Of a stretch of DNA of 35,782 nucleotides, positions 26,823-33,957 are shown in pieces. The notes under the pieces are model-generated. The model saw only the letters and a list, made by a program, of their open reading frames with translations, made no database searches and was not told where the DNA came from. The position numbers and the translations under genes are program-made. Every line of letters begins with the position of its first letter. Within the stretch, counting starts at the first letter, position 1. The stretch is from Chloroflexota bacterium (GTDB lineage Bacteria > Chloroflexota > Limnocylindria > Limnocylindrales > CSP1-4), in assembly GCA_013815585.1 (NCBI GenBank), contig JACDFU010000002.1, forward strand, positions 1 through 35,782, in the 5' to 3' direction.

Positions 26823-27626
26823 ATGCTCGGCACGGGGCGGATCGCACCGGCCATGCCCTTCCCCGGCCGCCGAGGGGGGAGGTTGATCGAGCGCAACCTC
26901 TTCGTCTACCGGCGGATCTGGATCGTGCTCGTCTCGGGCTTCTTCGAGCCCCTGTTCTACCTCCTGGGCGTCGGCTACGGCGTGGGCTCGCTCGTCGGAA
27001 CGGTGGCCGGGCCGGATGGTCGGCCGGTCGAGTACGCGCTCTTCGTGGCGCCCGCGCTGCTGGCCTCGTCCGCGATGAACGGCGCCGTGACCGAGGCGAC
27101 GTTCAACTTCTTCTTCAAGCTCAGGTACGAGAAGGTGTACGACGGCATCCTGAGCACGCCGCTGGGCGTCGCAGACGTCGCCGCCGGCGAAGCGGCATGG
27201 GCGCTGCTGCGCGGTTTCCTGTACAGCATTGGCTTCATCGTGGTCATGTTCGTCCTGGGCCTCGTGGCGTCACCGTGGGCCGTCCTCGCCCTGGGTGGGT
27301 CGGTGCTCATCGGGTTCGCCTTCGGGGCCGTCGCCATGGTTGGCACGACCTTCATGCGCAAGACGACCGATTTCGACTACATCTTCCTGGCGACCCTGCC
27401 GCTGTTCCTGTTCTCTGCGACCTTCTTTCCGCTCACGGCGTATCCGGCCGAGCTCCGCCTGATCGTCCAGCTGACGCCGCTCTACCACGGCGTCGAGCTG
27501 CTGCGCGGGCTGACCCTCGGGGTGGTGGGCCCGCACCTGCTGGTGCACGTGGCCTACCTCTCGGTGATGGGCGTTCTCGGCCTGTTCGTCGTTTCGCGGC
27601 GGCTGGAGAAGCTGCTCCTCAAGTAG
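26823..27626 (+). CDS. ABC-2 type exporter permease, second subunit
   Basis: This 267-residue permease is a paralogue of the one just upstream: LIERNLFVYRRIWIVLVSGFFEPLFYLLGVG, then ALFVAPALLASSAMNGAV, and the same late block PLFLFSATFFPLTAYPAELRLIVQLTPLYHGVELLRG. Six membrane helices are expected. ATG 26823 lies 2 bp after the preceding stop; ATG 26853 is a possible later start. With two different permeases and one ATPase, the complex is probably ATPase-dimer plus heterodimer channel, as in NodIJ-like or drug exporters with split permeases. No terminator is clear after it. Confidence 0.93.
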   Translation: MLGTGRIAPAMPFPGRRGGRLIERNLFVYRRIWIVLVSGFFEPLFYLLGVGYGVGSLVGTVAGPDGRPVEYALFVAPALLASSAMNGAVTEATFNFFFKLRYEKVYDGILSTPLGVADVAAGEAAWALLRGFLYSIGFIVVMFVLGLVASPWAVLALGGSVLIGFAFGAVAMVGTTFMRKTTDFDYIFLATLPLFLFSATFFPLTAYPAELRLIVQLTPLYHGVELLRGLTLGVVGPHLLVHVAYLSVMGVLGLFVVSRRLEKLLLK

Positions 27627-27667
27627 CGGCGGTCACCGCAACCGATCGGTCGCGCCGGAGCTCGGTC

Positions 27668-28046
27668 CTACTCCGACAAGCCTTCCTTCGGCGATGGACC
27701 GGTGGCGCGCTCCCGGCGCGGATAGATGATGAGCATCCGGCCGATCTCATCGCTGATGTTTTCGACATCGTGGGGCACGCTGGGATCCCAGGCGAGGTAA
27801 TCCCCGGGACCAAGCTCCGTCGTGTGGGCGGGCGCCCTGGGTCATTCGCCATCGACCGCTGAGCACGACGTGATGCTCGTCGCCAGCGTGGGCGTGCACG
27901 CCGGTGCTATGCCCGGGGGGAGCAACCGCCTCGATGATCGAAACGTCTCGCGAGGTCCCGGCGTCGACCTCGGTCACATTTGCCGCACCGACGGAGCTAA
28001 TGCGCGGGCGGTCCGACACACGCACCACGCGGGGCGCTGCGGTGGA
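27668..28046 (-). pseudogene. Remnant of a cupin-domain regulator (frameshifted, N-terminus missing)
   Basis: On the minus strand one frame reads VVRVSDRPRISSVGAANVTEVDAGTSRDVSIIEAVAPPG and then HAHAGDEHHVVLSGRWRMTQG, which is a cupin beta-barrel with metal-type His residues. After about 27835 that frame becomes nonsense. The cupin continues in another frame: TELGPGDYLAWDPSVPHDVENISDEIGRMLIIYPRRE, stopping at 27668. This layout is typical of the C-terminal domain of XRE-cupin transcription factors, but the helix-turn-helix part that should precede it is absent. The right end runs into the GyrI-like gene on the other strand. The track's long minus ORF 27747-28616 is mostly antisense to that gene. 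Confidence 0.7.
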
Positions 28047-28073
28047 GTCGTCGAGCGTGGCGAGCAGCCGTAC

Positions 28074-28529
28074 GTGGCGATCAGAAGTTCCGTGGCCATG
28101 GGAGGAATCGGGAACGCCATCGAGCGCTCCTACCCGCAGGTCTGCGGCTGGCTGGAAGCGCGTGGCCTTCCGCCCGCGGGCGCGCCGTTTACCCGCTACA
28201 ACCTCATCGACATGGAGCGGGGGCTGGAGATCGAGGTCGGCGTGCCGGTCGCGTCGGAGATCCCTGGCGACGAGACGGTTGTTGCGGGAATCCTGCCAGC
28301 CGGCCGATATGCCAGCCTCACCCACGTCGGCGATTACGACGGTCTGGTCGATGCGAACCAGGCGCTTCAGCAGTGGGCTGCCGCGCAGGGCTTGCCGTTT
28401 GCGATGTCCGAGACGCAGGCGGGCCACCGGTTTGAGTCCCGTCTCGAAATCTGTCTGAAGGATCCCGATCACGAGCCCGACCCGGCCAAGTGGGAGACCG
28501 AGGTCGCCTACCTCCTCGCCGACGGGTAG
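28074..28529 (+). CDS. GyrI-like small-molecule-binding domain protein (5' end uncertain)
   Basis: The protein is a stand-alone GyrI-like/AraC effector-binding domain: EQPYVAIRSSVAMGGIGNAIERSYPQVCGWLEARGL, then LEIEVGVPVASEIPGDETVVAGILPAGRYASLTHVGDYDGL, ending CLKDPDHEPDPAKWETEVAYLL. Such domains bind small hydrophobic or cationic compounds and either act alone or serve as sensors of regulators. The conserved text begins at about VERGEQPYV, before any good start codon. GTG 28074 cuts into it, ATG 28098 cuts more, and upstream codons in frame contain no ATG, GTG or TTG close by. The gene may be 5'-truncated at a rearrangement near 28045, next to the cupin remnant. Confidence 0.7.
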   Translation: MAIRSSVAMGGIGNAIERSYPQVCGWLEARGLPPAGAPFTRYNLIDMERGLEIEVGVPVASEIPGDETVVAGILPAGRYASLTHVGDYDGLVDANQALQQWAAAQGLPFAMSETQAGHRFESRLEICLKDPDHEPDPAKWETEVAYLLADG

Positions 28530-28604
28530 GCCATCCTGCTCTCGAGAACTCGCTGATACCGTGCCGCGACACGCGCAAACGAGTACCGGAGGGACAGCGG
28601 ATTG

Positions 28605-29397
28605 TTGCTGGAGCATAAGAACGCCGTGGTGTACGGAGCCGGCGGGGCGGTCGGTGGCGCCGTCGCCCGAGCCTTCGCACGCGAGGGGGCGAAGGTCTTC
28701 CTGACCGGAAGGAGCAACCCGGGCTCGAGGCCGTGGCCAAGGAGATCGCGGCGGCAGGCGGCCAGTCTGAGGTTGCCCAGGTCGACGCGCTCGATCGCGA
28801 CGCGATCGAGGGGCACGCTGCGACCGTGACCAGCGCGGGCGGCATCGACATCTCGTTCAATGCCATCTGGATCCGAGGCGATCTGCAGGGAACGCCGCTC
28901 CTGGAGATGTCTGTCGACGACTTCGCGACTCCCGTCGACGTTGCGACTAGAACGCACTTCCTGACGGCGACGCCGGCGGCCCGCCACATGGTCGACCGGG
29001 GATCCGGCGTGATCCTGACGCTCTCGACGTCCGCAGCTCGGCTGTCCGGGCGTGACGAGCGGTTCCATACGACGGGAGGCTTCGGCGTCGCGTGTGGCGC
29101 CATCGAGACCTTCACCCGCGTGCTGGCCGGTGAGGTGGGGCCCCGCGGCGTCAGGGTCGTATGCCTCCGATCAGATGCCCTCCCGGAGACCTGGCCCTCT
29201 GCTGGCTCGACGGATGTGGCGAGGCCGTACCTGCCGAGGAGAGACCGCCTGGGAGATTCATGACCGATGGGACTGTCCTCGGCCGACTGCCCAGGCTCGT
29301 CGAGGTCGGCGAGACCGCAGCCTTCCTGGCGTCCGACCGAGCAAGCGCGATCACCCGGACCGTTGTCAATGTCAGCTGCGGTTCTGTCCTCGACTAA
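28605..29397 (+). pseudogene. Short-chain dehydrogenase/reductase gene with two frameshifts
   Basis: Three pieces in three frames make up one SDR. Piece one, from TTG 28605 after ggaggga, reads LEHKNAVVYGAGGAVGGAVARAFAREGAKVFLTGRS, the NAD(P)-binding fold. Near 28720 the frame shifts, and piece two reads EAVAKEIAAAGGQSEVAQVDALD and on to GVILTLSTSAARLSG and GGFGVACGAIETFTRVLAGEVGPRGVRVVCLRSDA. The catalytic Tyr of the YxxxK motif is not recognisable in this stretch, which is odd even for an intact copy. Near 29200-29245 the frame shifts again, and piece three reads LGRLPRLVEVGETAAFLASDRASAITRTVVNVSCGSVLD, the usual SDR C-terminus. Both shifts fit single-base losses. The track lists these pieces as three separate ORFs. 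Confidence 0.85.
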
Positions 29398-29454
29398 GGA
29401 GCTGTGGACCTGGTTAGTGGGCGCCGGTCGGCGTTCCGCAACGGCCGCCAGTGC

Positions 29455-29940
29455 CTAATCTGGCGGCGGGCCGAGATGTTCGATGCCGACCTTGGCCGCG
29501 GCTGCGTTGAGTTTCTCGATGTCGGGAGGCGACTGCACCGGAAGCGTGCGCGAGGGCGCCGGCTCGCCCACCTCCTTTACAAATTCGTCGAAGCCCGCGG
29601 GCGCTGTGATCTGGAAAACCTTGAGCGGCCCGTCGGTGCCAACCTTGAAGCCGTGCGCGACTCCCCGCGGGAGCCAGATGAAAGAGCCCGGTTCCGCTTC
29701 CCACTGCTCGTCGCCACAGGTGCCCGTCGCAGACCCTTCCAAGATAAAGAACGCTTCGTCCTCCATGTGGTGGATGTGAGGAGGGGGCGCGAACCCGGGC
29801 GGAAGCGTGAACTCGACGACCGCAAAGGCGGCGTTGCCGGTCTGCGTGCGGCCGGCCTTGATCGTGGCGAGCGCGCCGAGAAACCAGACGGCTTCCCCTT
29901 CGTCGTGCGCGAGCGCGTAGTGGCAAGTTCCGATTGACAT
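29455..29940 (-). CDS. Single-domain cupin protein
   Basis: This 161-residue protein starts at ATG 29940, with gaggag 8 nt upstream on the minus strand. Cupin motif 1 is G-x5-HxH-x4-E-x6-G (GFAPPPHIHHMEDEAFFILEG) and motif 2 covers PGSFIWLPRGVAHGF, so the metal-binding His/His/Glu/His set is complete. The rest (VFQITAPAGFDEFVKEVGEP) is the helix seen in quercetinase-like single cupins. The function could be dioxygenase, isomerase or binding protein; the substrate is unknown. Its C-terminus (GIEHLGPPPD) is like that of the neighbouring cupin (ending TSLDPPRD), so the two may be old paralogues. Confidence 0.82.
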   Translation of the reverse strand: MSIGTCHYALAHDEGEAVWFLGALATIKAGRTQTGNAAFAVVEFTLPPGFAPPPHIHHMEDEAFFILEGSATGTCGDEQWEAEPGSFIWLPRGVAHGFKVGTDGPLKVFQITAPAGFDEFVKEVGEPAPSRTLPVQSPPDIEKLNAAAAKVGIEHLGPPPD

Positions 29941-30152
29941 CGGCTGCGCTCCTCGGTGCGGTTCTGCCCGACCTGTCGGCATCGGGGGCATCTCAGCAAG
30001 CGTACATCGATGCCCCCGCAACTGCGATCTTCCTCCATCGAGCGTTTCGAGCGGGCGCCCGAGCCGGCACGTGTGGTGGATCGGCGTCGTCCTCGTCGGC
30101 CTGCGCCGCCTGCGTCGTCCCTCGTGGTCGCCGAGCAGCCGCAGGCCGATCC

Positions 30153-30611
30153 TCAGTCGCGAGGCGGATCGAGGGATGTCACCCCTCGCTCGATCCCCAT
30201 TCGGGCCACTGCGGCGGCCCCCGGTCCTCCGTCGGCTAGCATCCGTGCGGCGTCGCGGAAGAACGTCTCCCATCCGCCGGGAAACACGAACACCAGCTGG
30301 CGAGCGTTCGGCGACATCGCCTCGTAGCGGTGCGGAATGTCCCGCGACGCAAAGACGAACGTTCCCTCATCTGCCTCGAACCGCTCCTCGCCGACCGTTA
30401 CCTCCAGGCGTCCTTCGAGCACGTAGAACGCCTCATCCTCGCGCGCGTGCACGTGCAGCCTGGGTCCGGATCCCTGCGGTGTCGTCACCTCGTTCAGCCC
30501 GAACGCACCGCCGGTGACGGCGGCCATCGCCTTCAGCAGGTAGGTCTGGTCGTAGAACTGCACGGACTCGCCTTCGACCCGCCGCAGCCGGAACGGCTTG
30601 AGATCGCTCAT
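30153..30611 (-). CDS. Single-domain cupin protein
   Basis: This 152-residue cupin starts at ATG 30611, preceded on the minus strand by aaggagg, a strong Shine-Dalgarno sequence. Motif 1 is GSGPRLHVHAREDEAFYVLEG, with complete HxH-x4-E spacing. Motif 2 is GTFVFASRDIPHRYE, without the usual PxG but with the final His. A C-terminal helix (GWETFFRDAARML) closes it. It belongs to the same quercetinase-like single-cupin group as the gene about 210 bp downstream. No operon partner is clear, and the spacer between the two cupins holds only shadow ORFs. Confidence 0.82.
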   Translation of the reverse strand: MSDLKPFRLRRVEGESVQFYDQTYLLKAMAAVTGGAFGLNEVTTPQGSGPRLHVHAREDEAFYVLEGRLEVTVGEERFEADEGTFVFASRDIPHRYEAMSPNARQLVFVFPGGWETFFRDAARMLADGGPGAAAVARMGIERGVTSLDPPRD

Positions 30612-30825
30612 CGCGCCCTCCTTCCAAGTGCGCCTGCTCGGATTCCCTGCCCCGTTCGAGTGCCGCTACCTCGTCGTGAGACACCGTGCGTCAATGTCGC
30701 CAGACGATCGCCAGCTACATTGGCGAGACGATGCCAGGTCCTGGTCCCACCAACGTCAGGCTGCCTTACCGCATCGACGAGTTGCTATGAGTGGCGCCTG
30801 TGCGTGCCCGAACTATGGTCGCCGG

Positions 30826-31182
30826 TTAGTTGCTCTGTCCGGCCAACTCATCCGTGTCCAGGACCAGTTCGGATGGCGCCTCCGTCGTCGGCGCTGGCAC
30901 GTCGCCGTGGAACTCCCGCGCTCGCTCTTCAAACCAGGTGCTGAACGCGTCGTCGGCGCTCATCATTTGCCCGAACGCTCGTCCCGGATCGTCGCCTTCG
31001 ATCGTTACGATCACGAGGTCGCCCAGCGGCGTCGACTGCAGGAACGTTCGCTCGCGCACGCCGGCACGTCGTCGCGAGTCGACGAACTCCTGGCGACGCG
31101 GGCCGTTCAACTCCTCGACCCACTTGCGCCAATCATCGGTCTTTCCGGGCAGGAGCGGGATTGCGACTGCCATCAACGCCAT
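30826..31182 (-). CDS. Small protein, probable dimeric alpha-beta barrel (DUF6176-like)
   Basis: The protein is 118 residues from ATG 31182, with gaggagg upstream on the minus strand; the track starts 18 codons earlier at a less likely codon. It reads VAIPLLPGKTDDWRKWVEELNGPRRQEFVDSRRRAGVRERTFLQSTPLGDLVIVTIEGDDPGRAFGQM, a pattern of strand-helix-strand-strand-helix with PGKTDDW at the first turn. This resembles DUF6176/antibiotic-monooxygenase-like ferredoxin-fold barrels. The tail (PAPTTEAPSELVLDTDELAGQSN) is probably disordered. No catalytic residues can be named. A GGGCAC-gtgc-GTGCCC palindrome lies just before its ribosome-binding site, at 31196-31211. Confidence 0.7.
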   Translation of the reverse strand: MALMAVAIPLLPGKTDDWRKWVEELNGPRRQEFVDSRRRAGVRERTFLQSTPLGDLVIVTIEGDDPGRAFGQMMSADDAFSTWFEERAREFHGDVPAPTTEAPSELVLDTDELAGQSN

Positions 31183-31195
31183 GGCGACCTCCTCG

Positions 31196-31211
31196 GGGCA
31201 CGTGCGTGCCC
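31196..31211. repeat. Short perfect palindrome upstream of the DUF6176-like gene
   Basis: GGGCAC-gtgc-GTGCCC lies immediately upstream of the gaggagg ribosome-binding site of the minus-strand gene. It could be an operator or a small hairpin in the leader. In GC-rich DNA a 6-bp arm is only weak evidence. Confidence 0.3.
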
Positions 31212-31355
31212 AGCAACGGAGGGTCGGGCTCGCCATTGGCCCTGCGCGACGGTGGGCGACCGGGTGAGGACGTCGCGTCGGTGAGAGCCCGTTGGCTCCC
31301 GTGCCTCCCTCCGAGGCGTGGAGTATGCGCGCCCCGCGCCTGAGTCGGCGTTACC

Positions 31356-32717
31356 TCACCCGGCGCGCGGGATCGATGCAGCGGCCTGCAGCCGAATGCC
31401 GCGCGGCCGGAGGGGGAAGAGGCGGCCCCATCCGCCGAGGCCAGCCCACATCAGCTTGCTGGCGCCGGCGAAGACGAGATAGTCGCGCAGGGCTGAGCGC
31501 ATGGCGTCGACGAAGCCGTCGGTGCGGCGGGGGTCGAAGCCGTCCTCCCACCAGAGCCCGACGATGCGCACCATCGACGTCGCCCTTGCCGGGCGCCGGC
31601 CATTCGTCGAGGGCCCGGCGACTGCCCGTTCGATGCGGGGTTCGATGCGTCCCACGAGCCGGTCCCCGAAGAGGATGGGCAGGACGTAGTAGCCCCAGCG
31701 GCGCCTGGCCTCAGGGACGTAGACCTCCCAGATGTAGTCGAAACCGTAGAGCTGGCGCAGGAAATCGCGGTCCCAGACGAGCGGGTCCAGCGGCGCCAGG
31801 AACGACACGCCAGGCTCGGTGCCGCCCGCCGGCGACCCGGCCTCTATCTCAGCCCGGGCCTGCTCGAGGAGCCCAAGATCCGTCCGGACCACGTAGCGCA
31901 GCGCGCGCACACCGTCGACCTGGACAGGCACCAGCTCGCCCGAATCGATGAGCTGTTGCCGGAGCACGGCGCGGCGAGGCAGCTCGGCCGCCCTGCCGGT
32001 GGGCGCTGCGGCAGCCGGACCGGTGCCGTACCAGAGCTCGGCCGAGCCGGTCGCACCCAGCAGGCCGTGTGCGCGGTAGCGCGAGAGCAGCTTGTGTCGC
32101 AGCTGCTCCTCGCGAGGGCGGCGCTCGGCGAGCAGCTCGGCGGGGAAGAGCCGCTCCATCAGGTCGTAGTAGCGGCGATTGCCCTGCCGCCGCGCCAGGC
32201 CCAGGATGCCGGCCTCCGCCAGCGCCTCCAGGATCGCCCGCACCTGGTTGGTCGGGCGCCAGTACCAGTCGATGTCCGGCCGGCGCTCGAAGTCGAGTGA
32301 GCTCAGCGGGCCCTCCGCGCGGATCCGGCCCAACAGGTGCTCGACCAGCTCCGCGTGCACCTGGAAGGTCCCGGCTTCGTGCTCCTCGCGGTTCCGCTCC
32401 CAGGTGACCCGGTACCAGGGCAGCTCGGCGCTGGGCAGGATGCTCAGGCCCTTGTTGTAGGCCTCGAATAGCGCGCGGCGCTCGTAGAGCAGCTCGTCCG
32501 TCCAGGCCGGCCGATAGCCGCGGATTCGCGCCTGGAGGACCAGATCGTGGTTGCGCCCGGCGATGCCCAGTGGGTCGAACTGCATTGAGCCGAGTCGGTC
32601 GATGACCGTCAGGACGCTGTCGGCTTCGGCCGGGAGCGCTCGGGGCGGTGCGAGGAAATGGTGCAGCGTGAGAAACCGACGCGCCGTGGCGGCGTCAATC
32701 TTCTGCGGCTCGGGCAC
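31356..32717 (-). CDS. YcaQ/AlkZ-like winged-helix protein, probable interstrand-crosslink DNA glycosylase family
   Basis: The protein is 453 residues from GTG 32717; the track start at 32765 is upstream of the promoter-like box. This is the HTH_42/AlkZ-like family, which unhooks DNA crosslinks and alkylated bases. The family carries a catalytic QxQ (AlkZ) or QxD (YcaQ) motif near the first helix bundle. Here LGSMQFDPLGIAGRNHDLVLQARI gives Q46-F-D48, the QxD form. Later text (LFEAYNKGLSILPSAELPWYR, RRYYDLMERLFP, FLAPLDPLVWDRDFLRQLYGFDYIWEVYVPEARRRWGYYVLPILFGDRLVGRIEPR) matches the rest of the family. It is divergent from dnaJ, and the two predicted -10 boxes are about 80 bp apart. Confidence in the family is high; the exact lesion is unknown. 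Confidence 0.88.
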   Translation of the reverse strand: MPEPQKIDAATARRFLTLHHFLAPPRALPAEADSVLTVIDRLGSMQFDPLGIAGRNHDLVLQARIRGYRPAWTDELLYERRALFEAYNKGLSILPSAELPWYRVTWERNREEHEAGTFQVHAELVEHLLGRIRAEGPLSSLDFERRPDIDWYWRPTNQVRAILEALAEAGILGLARRQGNRRYYDLMERLFPAELLAERRPREEQLRHKLLSRYRAHGLLGATGSAELWYGTGPAAAAPTGRAAELPRRAVLRQQLIDSGELVPVQVDGVRALRYVVRTDLGLLEQARAEIEAGSPAGGTEPGVSFLAPLDPLVWDRDFLRQLYGFDYIWEVYVPEARRRWGYYVLPILFGDRLVGRIEPRIERAVAGPSTNGRRPARATSMVRIVGLWWEDGFDPRRTDGFVDAMRSALRDYLVFAGASKLMWAGLGGWGRLFPLRPRGIRLQAAASIPRAG

Positions 32718-32723
32718 CGCCGG

Positions 32724-32729
32724 ATGGTA
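32724..32729 (-). promoter_or_regulatory. -10-like box TACCAT of the YcaQ-like gene
   Basis: On the minus strand TACCAT is followed by exactly 6 nt (ccggcg) and then GTG at 32717, placing +1 on the start codon. No -35 is visible. Confidence 0.45.
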
Positions 32730-32808
32730 GCCGGATCGACCGGACGGGCGATCCCATCGACCCAATGGGCGAACCGATCGGGCCAGGAGACGATCCCCGG
32801 GCCTTCCC

Positions 32809-32814
32809 TATACT
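32809..32814 (+). promoter_or_regulatory. -10 box TATACT of dnaJ
   Basis: TATACT matches TATAAT in five of six positions and ends 9 nt before the dnaJ ATG at 32824, so the leader would be about 3 nt. There is no CIRCE element here, unlike at hrcA. Confidence 0.5.
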
Positions 32815-32823
32815 CGTGCGTCG

Positions 32824-33957
32824 ATGGTGACCCAGCGCGACTTTTACGACATCCTGGGGGTGCCGCGCGGGGCATCGGACGCCGATATCAAGAAGGCGTT
32901 TCGCAAGCTCGCCCAGCAATGGCACCCCGACATCAATACCGAAGCCGGCGCCGACGAGCGTTTCAAGGAGGTCAACGAGGCCTACCAGGTCCTCTCCGAC
33001 CCCCAGCGCCGGCAGGCGTACGACCTTTTCGGTCGCGCCGGTGTGGGCGGCGCCGGAGCTGGCGAGGGCTCGTTCAGCGGCAACTTCCAGGGCTTCGGTG
33101 ACCTCTTCGACGCCTTCTTCGGTGGCGCGGCCGGGGCGGGCGCCCGGCGACCGCGCGTCCAGACGGGTGCCGATCTGCGCTATGACCTGCGCCTGACGTT
33201 CGGCGAGTCGATCACCGGGGCGGAGAAGGAGATCGAGTTCACCGCCATGGGCCGCTGCGACACCTGCGCGGGGAGCGGCGCCGAGCCGGGTACCAGCCAG
33301 ACCACCTGCCCCCAGTGCAGCGGGAGCGGCGAGATCCGCCAGGTTCGCTCGACGATGCTCGGCCAGATGGTCAACGTGTCAGCCTGCCCCCGCTGCCGCG
33401 GTCTGGGCAAGGTCGTGGATTCGCCGTGCCACACCTGCGGGGGCGACGGCCGCACGGAACGCAAGCGCACGCTGACCGTCACCATCCCCGCCGGGATCGA
33501 CGAAGGGCACCAGCTCCGACTCACGGGCGAAGGCGAGGTCGGCCCGCGTGGAGGCCCGTCCGGCAACCTGTACGTCGTCATGCACGTCGAGCCGCACTCG
33601 CGGCTCAAGCGCCAGGACACGGAGCTCTTCTACGAACTCGACCTTTCGATGACCCAGGCTGCCCTTGGTGCGACGATCCGGGTTCCCACGGCGGAGGGGG
33701 AGGAGGAGATCGAGGTCAAGCCGGGCACCCAGCCTGGGACGGAAGTTCGGCTCCGCGGCCGGGGCGTGCCACACCTCCGCAGGACCGGCGCCCGCGGGGA
33801 CCTGCACGTCCTGATCGACGTGCACGTGCCAACCCGGCTCTCGAAGCGCCAGCGCGAGCTGCTCGAGGAGCTGGCCGCCGAGGCCGGTGAGGGGCGCGAC
33901 GGGCGAGACGGACGCCAGGGCGGGCTCTTCGACCGCGTGAAGGACGCCATCAGCTGA
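32824..33957 (+). CDS. dnaJ: Chaperone DnaJ (type I Hsp40)
   Basis: DnaJ delivers substrates to DnaK and stimulates its ATPase. This 377-residue type I protein has all domains. The J domain (DFYDILGVPRGASDADIKKAFRKLAQQWHPD, with the essential HPD) is followed by a Gly/Phe-rich stretch (FGRAGVGGAGAGEGSFSGNFQGFGDLF). The zinc domain has four CxxCxGxG-type repeats (CDTCAGSG, CPQCSGSG, CPRCRGLG, CHTCGGDG). The C-terminal peptide-binding domains run to the end. It is separated from grpE-dnaK by about 14.5 kb and has its own -10 box. Its TGA overlaps the proposed CTG start of prmA. Confidence 0.97.
   Translation: MVTQRDFYDILGVPRGASDADIKKAFRKLAQQWHPDINTEAGADERFKEVNEAYQVLSDPQRRQAYDLFGRAGVGGAGAGEGSFSGNFQGFGDLFDAFFGGAAGAGARRPRVQTGADLRYDLRLTFGESITGAEKEIEFTAMGRCDTCAGSGAEPGTSQTTCPQCSGSGEIRQVRSTMLGQMVNVSACPRCRGLGKVVDSPCHTCGGDGRTERKRTLTVTIPAGIDEGHQLRLTGEGEVGPRGGPSGNLYVVMHVEPHSRLKRQDTELFYELDLSMTQAALGATIRVPTAEGEEEIEVKPGTQPGTEVRLRGRGVPHLRRTGARGDLHVLIDVHVPTRLSKRQRELLEELAAEAGEGRDGRDGRQGGLFDRVKDAIS

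Noticed and set aside
29934-30327. Plus-strand ORFs between and across the two cupin genes
   Set aside because: They have Arg/Pro/Ser-rich shadow composition and overlap the well-supported minus-strand cupins.
30698-30736. Short inverted and direct repeats (TCGCCA-N7-TGGCGA, cgccagacgat/ggcgagacgat) upstream of a cupin gene
   Set aside because: Arms are only 6 bp in GC-rich DNA and sit far from the start codon; too weak to call an operator.
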